Shown: in pieces, positions 1 to 9,300 of the stretch
Layout: every line of letters begins with the position of its first letter
Position numbering within the stretch: the first letter of the stretch is position 1
Program-made: the position numbers and the translations under genes
DNA from: Bacteroidota bacterium
GTDB lineage: Bacteria > Bacteroidota > Ignavibacteria > Ignavibacteriales > Ignavibacteriaceae
DNA length: 64,000 nucleotides
NCBI GenBank assembly: GCA_021815405.1
Contig: JAKAGV010000009.1
Location: 176,684 to 240,683 of the forward strand
Reading direction: 5' to 3'
The notes under the pieces: generated by a model
Told to the model about the DNA's origin: nothing
What the model saw: the letters and a program-made list of their open reading frames with translations, nothing else
The model's database searches: none

Positions 1-134
1 TTGAGAAGAATTTCTTTGGGAATAACCGAATCCTTTTTATAAACAGAAACATCCAAACCGCTATCCATTAAAAGCTTAATGGCTTCGGATGGGATTTTTC
101 TAGTTATAAAAACCTTGGCTGATAATTTTTTCAT
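1..134 (-). CDS. 2-hydroxyacid dehydrogenase, N-terminal fragment
   Basis: Only the first 44 or so codons lie in the window; the gene runs off the left edge. It starts at ATG 134, and the N-terminus (MKKLSAKVFITRKIPSEAI, then a LLMDSGLDVSVYKKD segment) is the first beta strand and helix typical of D-glycerate dehydrogenase / glyoxylate-hydroxypyruvate reductase proteins of the D-isomer 2-hydroxyacid dehydrogenase family. The NAD-binding domain and catalytic residues are outside the window, so the substrate cannot be read. It lies 8 bp downstream of the SpmAB-like gene on the same strand, so the two may be co-transcribed. Confidence 0.7.
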   Translation of the reverse strand, partial: MKKLSAKVFITRKIPSEAIKLLMDSGLDVSVYKKDSVIPKEILL

Positions 135-142
135 TTCAATTA

Positions 143-1777
143 TTAATGTCCGAATAACATTCTTACAATAAATACCGCACCGAGTATACCTGCAAGGTCT
201 GCAATTAAACCAGCAGCTAGAGAATGGCGAACATTCCGAATATTTACAGCGCCGAAATAAACTGCAAGGACATAAAAAGTTGTTTCAGAGCTACCGTATA
301 AAGTTGAAACAAGGATACCGATAAATGAGTCAGGACCATGCACTGAGATTATTTCTGCCATAACTCCAAGCGAGCCGCTGCCAGAGAGAGGTCGCATCAA
401 AGCCATCGGCACTGCTTCTGCTGGCATCCCGATTAAACTTGTAATGGGATGAAGTAGAGAAACCAACCAGTCCATCGCACCGCCTGCTCTAAAAATTCCT
501 ATTGCAACCAGCATTGCAACTAGGTAAGGAATTATTCTAACTGCTATGTTAAAACCTTCCTTGGCACCTTCCACAAACTTCTCATAAACTTTTACTTTCT
601 TAATAGCTCCGTATCCGATAAAAACTATAATCAATAATGGAATTGCTATGGTAGAAAAAATCTGAATAATATTTTTTATCAATTCAGGATTTATAAATCC
701 AAGTGATGATCCAATCAATTTTCCGGCACCGGAATAAACTATCAATAAAATAAAAAGCACTATGAACAAGAATATCGAAATGCCTTTAAAATTATTCTTG
801 AACCAATCAACTATGCTTCCGTTTTTAATTGGAAATTTTTCAAGAGTCTTTGCCGCTATAATTCCGGCAATTGTAGCACAGAAGGAACCGAACAAAGATG
901 TACCGATAATAATTGCCGGCTCACTGCTGCCTGCCGCCGCACGAATTGCAATTGCGGTAGCTGGAATCAAAGTCATCCCAGCAGTATTTATTGCAAGAAA
1001 AGTACACATTGCGTTTGTTGCTGTGCCTTTATTTGGATTCAATGCATCAAGCTCCTCCATAGCTTTTAAGCCGAAAGGCGTAGCTGCATTCCCGAGTCCC
1101 AAAATATTTGCCGACATATTCATTATCATAGAACCCATAGCTGGATGATCCGGAGGAACATCTGGAAATAATCTTTTAGTAATTGGTTTTAATAGTCTGG
1201 CAATAATAGCAATTAGTCCAGCTTCTTCGGCAACTTTCATAACGCCAAGCCAAAGTGCCATTATGCCGATAAGCCCGAGAGAAATTGTAACGGCAGTTCC
1301 AGCATAATCAAGAGCAGCATTTGTTACATCTTTTATTTTAACAAATGAGATATCTTCAAGCATTATCTCTGCTTTCGCTTCAGAAGGAGTAATAATGCTG
1401 TCTAATTTTATTTTTCCAGTTAAATCATCTTTGTTGCCGGAGGCAGCCGCCATTGTCTGCCAGATTTTTGGATCATCATTTCCTACCTTGAAATAAATGG
1501 TACTTGCATTTTTATTCCCATAGGTAGTAATGCTTACCGGAATTTCTATGTCAGATGAAATTTTTTCATTATAAAAATTATTGAATACAGATTTATTGAC
1601 AAGGAGTGTTGCACTGTATGTTTTTTGAGTACTTGAAAAGAAAGGCTCATTGAAATTAATAATTACCGGCAGCGGTTCATTGTTTCTAAATTTATTTTGG
1701 CTTTGGTCAATCAGGTCGGTAGTAACTGCTGCACCAATTCCCAAAAATAAAAGGGCAAGCCAGACATAATTCAGCAT
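143..1777 (-). CDS. Fused SpmA/SpmB-type nucleoside-recognition (Gate) domain membrane protein
   Basis: A 544-residue polytopic inner-membrane protein. The N-terminal half begins MLNYVWLALLFLGIGAAVT and contains the NMSANILGLGNAATPFGLKAM segment characteristic of spore maturation protein A; the C-terminal half (from about residue 370) has the SpmB-like pattern with ALMRPLSGSGSLGVMAEI and STLYGSSETTFYVLAVYFG. Bacillus encodes these as two proteins; a single fused chain is common in Bacteroidota. An unusual soluble insert (roughly residues 25-150) sits between the first helix and the SpmA core and is probably extracytoplasmic. The family (Gate domain) is thought to transport or sense small molecules, but no substrate is established. 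Sporulation is not implied: nothing else here is sporulation-specific. Confidence 0.85.
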   Translation of the reverse strand: MLNYVWLALLFLGIGAAVTTDLIDQSQNKFRNNEPLPVIINFNEPFFSSTQKTYSATLLVNKSVFNNFYNEKISSDIEIPVSITTYGNKNASTIYFKVGNDDPKIWQTMAAASGNKDDLTGKIKLDSIITPSEAKAEIMLEDISFVKIKDVTNAALDYAGTAVTISLGLIGIMALWLGVMKVAEEAGLIAIIARLLKPITKRLFPDVPPDHPAMGSMIMNMSANILGLGNAATPFGLKAMEELDALNPNKGTATNAMCTFLAINTAGMTLIPATAIAIRAAAGSSEPAIIIGTSLFGSFCATIAGIIAAKTLEKFPIKNGSIVDWFKNNFKGISIFLFIVLFILLIVYSGAGKLIGSSLGFINPELIKNIIQIFSTIAIPLLIIVFIGYGAIKKVKVYEKFVEGAKEGFNIAVRIIPYLVAMLVAIGIFRAGGAMDWLVSLLHPITSLIGMPAEAVPMALMRPLSGSGSLGVMAEIISVHGPDSFIGILVSTLYGSSETTFYVLAVYFGAVNIRNVRHSLAAGLIADLAGILGAVFIVRMLFGH

Positions 1778-1885
1778 CGGCAGTTTCTCATAACTTTGTT
1801 ATTTTGCTTAGCCGGATGAACTAAATTGTATGTAATTTGAAAATTTCTATCCAGAGCATCCTCTGTTTATTTAAAATCAAAAAGA

Positions 1886-2350
1886 TTATCCGCCTGTCTC
1901 TTCCAGAGCCTGAATTTCTTCGGAATCAATTATTATAATATTTTCCAAGACAGAAAAATCAATATTATCGTTGTCATTCTTTTTATATTTCTGAATATAT
2001 CCCTGTCGAAGTTCTTCTGCCAGTTTCTGATCATCCACTTTTCTTACTGCTCCACGTACGGTAATTGAAAAGACATTGTATGTTGGTTCGTAATCCATGC
2101 TTTTAGGCTTCTTTATCTTTCCAAACCTTAAAACTGAAAAAGAGACAATCGAGTCAAGATGAATGGAAGTTGCAATCTCATTTTCATCATTAAAAAAAAC
2201 GAATATATTTTTATCCTTGTAAATATATGGTGTAACAAGCTGTATTAGCTTCTCATTTGTCAGGTTTACAGCAAGTACTCCTGCCATCGATGTCTGAAGT
2301 TCTTTTTCAATGAGCTCGATATCCCTAATTTGTACAATATCTTTTCGCAT
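1886..2350 (-). CDS. Pyridoxamine 5'-phosphate oxidase-like split-barrel protein
   Basis: A 154-residue soluble protein without signal peptide. The pattern (MAGVLAVNLTNEKLIQLVTPYIYKD, IFVFFNDENEIATSIHLDS, FSITVRGAVRKVDD) fits the FMN-binding split beta-barrel fold of the pyridoxamine-phosphate-oxidase-like superfamily, in which small members bind flavin, F420 or haem. The C-terminal third is acidic and helical and does not help assignment. Start is ATG 2350. It is divergent from the AraC regulator at 2606, so the 255-bp gap probably contains both promoters. No specific reaction can be inferred and the family call is by fold pattern only. Confidence 0.5.
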   Translation of the reverse strand: MRKDIVQIRDIELIEKELQTSMAGVLAVNLTNEKLIQLVTPYIYKDKNIFVFFNDENEIATSIHLDSIVSFSVLRFGKIKKPKSMDYEPTYNVFSITVRGAVRKVDDQKLAEELRQGYIQKYKKNDNDNIDFSVLENIIIIDSEEIQALEETGG

Positions 2351-2605
2351 GATTTTCTAATTTTACAAATTTTTAGTTTTAATTTTTCTAATGGTATCAA
2401 CAATATAAAACAAACTAAGAAAATTTAAAATAGCAGGATAAAGAAAAATTTTATGAGGAAAATTTAACAAGCTGCTTTTAAAATTGAATTATAATTCATA
2501 AAAATATTTTTATATGTATAACAAATAAATTATCTTTAGAAAGTCATTTGTTAAAATAAAGGGTTACTTGATATTCAAGTATTTTTATATAGCAAATCAA
2601 TAGGT
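2351..2605. promoter_or_regulatory. Divergent intergenic region with two dyads
   Basis: This AT-rich gap separates two divergent genes. Two symmetric elements are visible: an AACAAAT/ATTTGTT inverted repeat at 2520-2552 (7-bp arms, 19-bp spacer) and a perfect dyad ACTTGA-TAT-TCAAGT at 2566-2580, which ends 25 bp before the AraC-family start codon. Either could be a regulator-binding site, possibly autoregulatory. This is inference from symmetry and position only. Confidence 0.3.
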
Positions 2606-3412
2606 ATGGAGTCAATATTTTTATTACCTTCGCCAAAGTGTTCACTTCTTGTTTTTCGATATATGTTTTTGAGGTCGGATAAAGAAGAAGATGCCATCAA
2701 TGATGCTTTTGTTCCTAACGAAGCTACAGCGATAGTATTTCATTTTAAATCTCAGGCATTTTTAATTGAAAAACATAAACGGGCGCTTCTTCCTTCTTTT
2801 TTTCTAGTTACACCGACAATGAAACACCTAAAGGTAAGCATAAATAGTCCCTTTGATACTATGGTTATATTATTTAATGCTTCCATATTTTCGCGATTGT
2901 TTAATGTAGTGCTAAATAAATCCTCAAAATCAAATTATAAAGTAATTGATCTTTTTAATGGTTATCCGATTCGTGATTACTTAGCAGAGCTGAGTTCATT
3001 TGAAGAAAGGGTAAACTTTTTTGAGTCCTATCTTTCTAAAAATATTATTCCTCAAAACTATCAACCCGACATAATTGATCAGGTATATAACAAAATTATG
3101 ATTAACGGTGGAACTTTTGGTATAAGAGAAATTCTGAAAGATTTCTCAATTAATCCGCGAGTCTTTAGAAGAAATTTCAAGAAAAGAATAGGACTTAGCG
3201 CCAAAAACCTTAGCCGTATTGTACGCCTGAATAATGTTTGGGATCAATTGGAAAGCAAATGCTCGCCGGATATTCAAGATTTAATTCTGAATTCTGGATT
3301 TTATGATCAATCACATTTCATAAATGATTTTAAAAACTTAACAGGCGAATCTCCTTTGAAATTCATAAATAAAAATTTGAGAAACATAAAACTACTTTCA
3401 GGCAAGCCTTAA
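2606..3412 (+). CDS. AraC-family transcriptional regulator
   Basis: A 268-residue protein with a C-terminal double helix-turn-helix of the AraC/XylS type (about residues 170-262): the first HTH contains IREILKDFSINPRVFRRNFKKR and the second is the hallmark LILNSGFYDQSHFINDFKNLTGESPLKF, matching the family signature GFYDQSHFxxxFKxxxGxSPxxF. The N-terminal half resembles the DUF6597 ligand/sensor domain often paired with this HTH in Bacteroidota. Start is ATG 2606; an ATG-proximal purine-rich site is weak. It is divergent from the split-barrel gene and upstream of an outer-membrane protein gene; which of these it controls cannot be read from sequence. Confidence 0.85.
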   Translation: MESIFLLPSPKCSLLVFRYMFLRSDKEEDAINDAFVPNEATAIVFHFKSQAFLIEKHKRALLPSFFLVTPTMKHLKVSINSPFDTMVILFNASIFSRLFNVVLNKSSKSNYKVIDLFNGYPIRDYLAELSSFEERVNFFESYLSKNIIPQNYQPDIIDQVYNKIMINGGTFGIREILKDFSINPRVFRRNFKKRIGLSAKNLSRIVRLNNVWDQLESKCSPDIQDLILNSGFYDQSHFINDFKNLTGESPLKFINKNLRNIKLLSGKP

Positions 3413-3576
3413 TTTTTCTTCCGACGTACATTTCCAAATTAATTTACCTGCAGCTTAACGAAGCTTATTAATTCAGTCCGTTTTTTACAATAAATAAAAC
3501 TCATAAAATTTTAATTTTCATTTGTTATTCTATAAAAAATTATAATTCATCTTTTAAACAAAAAAAAGGAAAACTT

Positions 3577-4116
3577 ATGAAACGGAGACTTTCTATTTCT
3601 GTTGTGTTCATTTTACTTGTTATTGGGTTTTCAGTACAAACAGCAACTGCACAGTTCAGTAACGGTAAAAACTATGTCGGCCCACACTTAGGATTGAGCG
3701 GCATTGGCAGTACTCTTACATTGGGGCTAGACTATGAACGCGCCATAACAAATCCCGGCGAAGCCGGACCTGGTATTATCGGAATCGGCGGTTTGTTTGA
3801 TTACTACTCTTATAGCGAGGACTATTTTGCCGATGCCGGGACCTGGACATATATTGATTTCGGCATTTCAGGAATGTACCACTTTGTATTGGACAATAAT
3901 AAGTGGGACCCATTCGTTGGACTTGTACTTGGATACGAAATAGCCAGCTGGAAATGGAAAAATTCTTATTATGGCAGCTATAGTCCTACTGCAGGTGGTT
4001 TCACTTTAGGTGGTAGTGCCGGCATTAGATATTTCTTTGATGATAATTGGGCTGCACAAGCTCGCATTGGATTTGGATTTTATATTTTAGCTGTGGGAGT
4101 GGACTACAAGTTCTAA
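3577..4116 (+). CDS. Secreted outer-membrane beta-barrel-like protein
   Basis: A 179-residue protein with a Sec signal peptide (MKRRLSISVVFILLVIGFS, cleavage probably after the AxA-like TATAQ). The mature part alternates short Gly-rich turns and aromatic beta strands (YVGPHLGLSG, FDYYSYSEDYF, WDPFVGLVLGYEI, GGFTLGGSAGIRYFF) and ends with a strand finishing VGVDYKF, as expected for small 8-stranded barrels of the OmpW/OmpX kind whose last residue is Phe. A good Shine-Dalgarno-like AAAAGGAAAA precedes ATG 3577. Function is unknown. It stands alone upstream of a T9SS cargo gene. Confidence 0.65.
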   Translation: MKRRLSISVVFILLVIGFSVQTATAQFSNGKNYVGPHLGLSGIGSTLTLGLDYERAITNPGEAGPGIIGIGGLFDYYSYSEDYFADAGTWTYIDFGISGMYHFVLDNNKWDPFVGLVLGYEIASWKWKNSYYGSYSPTAGGFTLGGSAGIRYFFDDNWAAQARIGFGFYILAVGVDYKF

Positions 4117-4210
4117 TACAAAAGATTCTTTATCAATATTACTATTTAATAATTTTAATCGTTTCGATAAAAATCTAAATAAATTAAAACTAATTTAAAA
4201 AGGATGGAAA

Positions 4211-6295
4211 ATGGAAAAGAAATTCTTTATACTATTGACGGTTTTGCTATTTACATTTTATGTTCATAATGTTAAAGCACAATGGATACAAACAGGACCT
4301 AAAAGCGGTACGATAAATGCATTTACTTGTAATTATGGGGTTGTTTACGGGGGTACAGAAAAGGGTTATTGCTATTCTACCGATAATGGATACACCTGGT
4401 GTACCTTTAACGATGGTCTAAGTACTTCCACCAATATTAGCTCGATTTTAGTTATAGACTCATGTGTATTTGCCGGGACTACTGATGGAGTTTATGAATT
4501 GTCCAAAGACAGTATGACCTGGGAGCACAGAGGATTGACTGATCAGGATGTTACTTGTTTGACTTCGATTGGAACAATCATTTATGCTGGCACTTACAAT
4601 AGCGGTGTGTTCAAATCCTTAGATAATGGTGAAAACTGGACGGAAGTAAATGATGGACTTGAATATCCAGGCATACGTTCGATGTTGATAAAAGGCTCAA
4701 CGATTTTTGTCGGTACCGAAGGAGGTGTATATAAATCCACTGACCAAGGAATAAGCTGGATAGCAGCTAAAAACGGCTTGCCCGAAAATACAGTCCATGC
4801 ACTTACTTTAAGCGGCGCCAATCTTCTTGCATCAGTCTGGGCATGGGGTATTTACATGTCTACAGATAACGGCGAGAGTTGGAATACCGTAAATAGCGGA
4901 CTCCCTTCAGGCGATCTGCATCTCTATGCATTTGCTAATGTCTCGTCAACTACTGTTCTTGTCGGAGGAAGTGAAGGCACGTTCATTTCCACAAACAGCG
5001 GTCTATCATGGACTGGAATCAATAATGGATTGCCTAATTCTCCTGAGGTATACTCTCTTGCTTACAGCGGCGGAAATTTAATTGCTGGAACTTCCAATTA
5101 CGGAATATACGTTTCAGCGGATAACGGTGAGCATTGGATTCAATCTAATTTCGGCTTGCACCATAGTATGGTTTCTAATCTTACAATCAGCAATAACAAG
5201 CTATTTGCTGGAACCGGTGGAGGGCTCTTTAGCTGGGAAGGCGGCGAATCTGATTGGTCAAATAACTTTACTCCAGCACTTTCACAATGGGGAACAACTG
5301 CTATCGGAATCAATGGAACTAATATGTTTGCCAGCAATATGAACGGAGAAATTTATCTGTCAACCGACATTGGAAATGAATGGTTAAGCCGAAGCAAAAG
5401 AACAGGTTATATTACATCATTTGCCTTTTCCGGAACAAATATCTTCTTAACAACATCATTGGGAGAATTGTATCTATCTCAAGATAATTGCGCTACCTTT
5501 AATCGTGTAATAAATGGATTACCTTCCGGCGATTTCGCTAAATCAGTTTCTGCAATCGGCACAAACCTTTATGCTGTTTTTTCCATTCACGGTTTTTATC
5601 TGTCAACAGATAATGGTGCAACGTGGACGGAGTCCAATCACGGATTGCCCTCTATATCACTGGGTTTATATATTACTTCATTTGCAGCAGGCAGTGAAAA
5701 GATCTTTGCAGGCACGGCTGGCTATGGGGTTTATAAATCCACAGATAATGGTTCAAACTGGATTTACATTGGATTATCTAACTCAAAAATTACATCTCTA
5801 TTAATTAACGATACAAATATTTTTGCCGGAACATCGAATGACGGACTTTTTGTATCATCAGTAATTGATTCTGTATGGCACCAGGTTGGTTTATCGGGCA
5901 GCGAAATTACTTCTCTATCATTCTACAAAAATGAACTAATAGCCGGAACTAAAGGGAATGGAATCTGGCATCGTCCGCTCGCTCAATTAATAACAGATGT
6001 CAAAGTTGAAAAGGGAAGTCTCCCTTTGCATTTCTCGCTGTCTCAAAACTATCCTAATCCGTTCAATCCTGCTACAACAATTAAATATCAGATTACAAAT
6101 TCCGGGCTCGTGGAATTAAAAGTCTTTGATATTTTGGGTAAAGAGGTTGCTGTGCTTGTTAATGAAGTGCAGAAAGCAGGAAGTTATAGTGTGCAGTTTG
6201 AAACTGGTAAATATAAACTTGCAAGTGGGATATATTTATATCGATTGAAGTCTAATGGTCTTTCTTCAATAAGAAAATTGTTACTTTTAAAGTAG
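4211..6295 (+). CDS. T9SS type A sorting-domain protein with BNR/sortilin-like beta-propeller repeats
   Basis: A 694-residue secreted protein. Residues 1-24 are a signal peptide ending KAQ. Residues about 25-590 hold some 12-14 degenerate 40-45-residue repeats with the core YxSTDNGxxW...GLPSxxV...GTNIFAGT, the Asp-box (BNR) pattern of sialidase/sortilin/YCF48 propellers; no catalytic sialidase residues are evident, so it is probably a binding or adhesion surface. The C-terminal ~85 residues form the type IX sorting domain (SLSQNYPNPFNPATTIKYQI, then VFDILGKEV, then SGIYLYRLKS). Proteins with this tail are exported by T9SS and anchored or released at the cell surface. AAGGATGG precedes ATG 4211. 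Similar to the 988-residue protein at 41118. Confidence 0.85.
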   Translation: MEKKFFILLTVLLFTFYVHNVKAQWIQTGPKSGTINAFTCNYGVVYGGTEKGYCYSTDNGYTWCTFNDGLSTSTNISSILVIDSCVFAGTTDGVYELSKDSMTWEHRGLTDQDVTCLTSIGTIIYAGTYNSGVFKSLDNGENWTEVNDGLEYPGIRSMLIKGSTIFVGTEGGVYKSTDQGISWIAAKNGLPENTVHALTLSGANLLASVWAWGIYMSTDNGESWNTVNSGLPSGDLHLYAFANVSSTTVLVGGSEGTFISTNSGLSWTGINNGLPNSPEVYSLAYSGGNLIAGTSNYGIYVSADNGEHWIQSNFGLHHSMVSNLTISNNKLFAGTGGGLFSWEGGESDWSNNFTPALSQWGTTAIGINGTNMFASNMNGEIYLSTDIGNEWLSRSKRTGYITSFAFSGTNIFLTTSLGELYLSQDNCATFNRVINGLPSGDFAKSVSAIGTNLYAVFSIHGFYLSTDNGATWTESNHGLPSISLGLYITSFAAGSEKIFAGTAGYGVYKSTDNGSNWIYIGLSNSKITSLLINDTNIFAGTSNDGLFVSSVIDSVWHQVGLSGSEITSLSFYKNELIAGTKGNGIWHRPLAQLITDVKVEKGSLPLHFSLSQNYPNPFNPATTIKYQITNSGLVELKVFDILGKEVAVLVNEVQKAGSYSVQFETGKYKLASGIYLYRLKSNGLSSIRKLLLLK

Positions 6296-6301
6296 AATTG
6301 A

Positions 6302-6345
6302 AAAAGTTAGTGCAACTCATATTTACAATGTGTTGCACTAATTTT
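6302..6345. terminator. Bidirectional intrinsic terminator between convergent genes
   Basis: A perfect 10-bp stem, TTAGTGCAAC (6307-6316) with GTTGCACTAA (6332-6341), has a 15-nt loop and is flanked by A-run on the left and T-run on the right, so it can terminate transcription in both directions. It lies between the convergent T9SS cargo gene and the addA-like gene. Confidence 0.75.
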
Positions 6346-6360
6346 AAAGTTGCATTTTTA

Positions 6361-9300
6361 TCAAATATTCTCATTAGCGATACAATTTCCATAAATATCT
6401 GAGAAAGAGCATTTACTGCAATGATCTAAATTTTTTGAGAAGTTTTTCGCTCTGACGGTAAATACCATATTTTCTAATTCATTTTTTACCGATAAAATAT
6501 CGTTCGTTTCCAATACTTTTTTAAAAGACTTTTCAGGAAGTTTAATAAAGATTAACTGAATCTCAAATCTTTTGATATTGCTATTCAGTTTACTCACAAG
6601 CAAGGTGTAGAATTCCAATTGGGGCAAATAAGATTTTATTTTCTCTTCAATTTTGTCATCATCAATATCATCGGTTTTATAATCAACAATTATAGCTTTA
6701 TCATTGTCGATAATAAGTTTGTCAATTATGCCGTAAAGGAAATAATTACTCTCTTCGGAATATATTTCAAATTCATTTTTATAATCGGGATATTTTTTCA
6801 ACTCAGCAAAAATAGATGATGAATAAAATGTAGTAAGATTATTTATAATTTCTTTTTTTAATATCCGAAGATTTTCGTCTTTCTTTTCCGAGAATTCCAG
6901 TTCGCTTTTCAGCAGTTCATCTGTTAAATTTTGCAATTGTTCTATTGTGGATTCAAGTTGAAGTAATTTATGAACAATTCTTCCTTTTACATCAGAGAAC
7001 TCTTGCTTTCTTTCTTCTGAAGCATCTTCACGAAGGACAGCTAAATTTTTATTCTCACTTTCATTGAACTCATATCTTGAGCTGTCTCTTCTTTCTGCAA
7101 GCCAATTTTTGTACCGTCGATGGAGAGGTGCAAAACCAACATCATAGGTTAAATAATACTTAAGCGGGCATTGCTTATATACCGACAGCTTTGTCGCTGA
7201 AACTATTTCACCTTGTTGAATTTCTTCAATCTCATTTATATCAATTTTCTTAACTGCTTCGATCGGCTTAATATCTTCACTGTCAGCGTTAACTTGTTCA
7301 ATTTCTTTTATTATCGGAATATCAAGTTTAATTTCTTTTGTCTGATATTCAAATCCATTTTCTTCAATTCTTAGGGATTTAAGTTCTCCATTAGTTGAAA
7401 ATACGGCAGAGTTAAAGTCTATTCCTAATCCCATTTGGATTAAGCCTGCAAATGATTCTTCGCTGTATTTGTTTTCTTTTTTCTTATCAGCTGAAATAAA
7501 TAAATAATTTTTTGCACGTGTAATGCCTACATAAAGCAGCCGCTTAATCTCAGCTAATTCTTTCTTGCGGGTTATCCAATCGCTTATCCCGATAATCGGT
7601 GCCGATTCAGCCTTGCCGGAAAAATTATTTTTTAGAGGGACCTTAGTCATTAAGCCAAAATTTTTATTTACAACTACAGACTTAGATTTGATAATATTTT
7701 TTTGAGGTGTGTCATCACTCTTATAAAGGAAGACTGCCGGATACTCCAATCCCTTTGATTGATGCAATGTCATTATAACTACTGCGTTGGACTCTTCTGC
7801 AATAGCTGCCTGAGATTCATCTCCAGCTTCTTCGATCGAATCTCGAAGAAAAACAACATAATCATATAAGGTCTTAAATCCTTGAGAGAATAGATTGATC
7901 GTAAGCTTCACAAGTTTTTCAATATTCGCAAGTTCCTGAGTCCCGCCGGGTTTCGATGCTATTACGGATAGGAAAGCCGATTCATCCAAGATTTTTCTAA
8001 GAAGTGAAACTATTCCGGAATTCTTCGCAAGTTTTAAATTCTCACTTAAAGTTTCAACAACATAATTAAGTCCGGGTAAAATTTTTTTATAATTACAAAA
8101 CTTTACCCAAAAGCTGTAGCCTGACTGCAATGATATTTCATATATAACCGAGTCGGAAAGTGAAAAGAACGGAGATCTTAAAATCCCAACTAGTGAAGCA
8201 TCGTTTTTCTCGTCGGCAAGGAATGAGAAATAATTATAAATATCATAGATTGCTTGACGCCTGTAAAAATCTTTTCCGCCGAGGATGATGAAAGGGATAT
8301 TAAATTTCGTGAATGTTTTTTCTAATTCTGAAAAATGTTTTCTCTTGCGGCATAGGACTGCTATATCTTTCCAAGAAATTTTCTTTTCCGGATTTTCTTG
8401 ATAAATTAATTTTAAAATCCTTCGCGCAACTATTTCTGCCTCCAGAACATTATCTTCTGCGGTTTCTTCGCTTTCTTCTCTATCATTTTCTTTCGAAAGT
8501 AGAATCTCAATTCTTCCTGGCATATCATCCTGTCTTGCGCAAACAAGGTCAGAATGTACAACTTCATTAAATAAAATTTCCGGTTCAGCAAATAATTTCT
8601 TAAAAAGCAGATTTGTAAACAAGCATATTGCCGGAGCCATCCTGAAGCTATCCGGAAGAGTCAGCAAAGATTCTCTCCCCGAAGCAGATTCGATATTCCT
8701 CTTTGTCAAATTAAACACTTCAAGTTCGGCATCCCGAAACATGTAAATGCTTTGCTTTTCATCCCCCACTACAAAAAGATTACCCTTCTTCAACTCATCA
8801 AGTATCGGTAGAAAAATATTGTACTGGATTTCGTTTGTATCCTGATACTCGTCAATCATTATGTATTTATACTTTTCAGAAATTGTATGCCTAACTTTTT
8901 CCTGTTCTAAAATTTTTTTTGTATAGAGAAGTATATCTTCGAAATCCAGGTATCCTTGTTCTGATTTTTTCTTAGAATAAATCTCAAGTGCCAGATTAAA
9001 ATGGAAAATCATTTTCTTCCCGAACCGCGCAAGTTCAATCTCGATTTCGCCGGCATTTTCGCTCAAGTTTATTACTTTAAAATCCTTAAAGAATGAATTG
9101 ATCAATAGAATTTCGTTTTCAAATCCTTCTTTTATTTTTGATGTATATCCCTGTGTTCGAACAACTCCATCTTTTAAAATGATTTGTTCCTCTATCTTCT
9201 TTAATGGGATGATAAGCTCAATAAATTTTGAGGAGGAAGAAAGCAATTCAATGCTAGCACGGACTTCAATCGCTCTTTGATTATCCTTATTTGAGGATAA

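Noticed and set aside
762..1148. Long plus-strand open frame inside the SpmA/SpmB gene
   Set aside because: Antisense shadow of the conserved membrane-protein gene; no start signal or family match.
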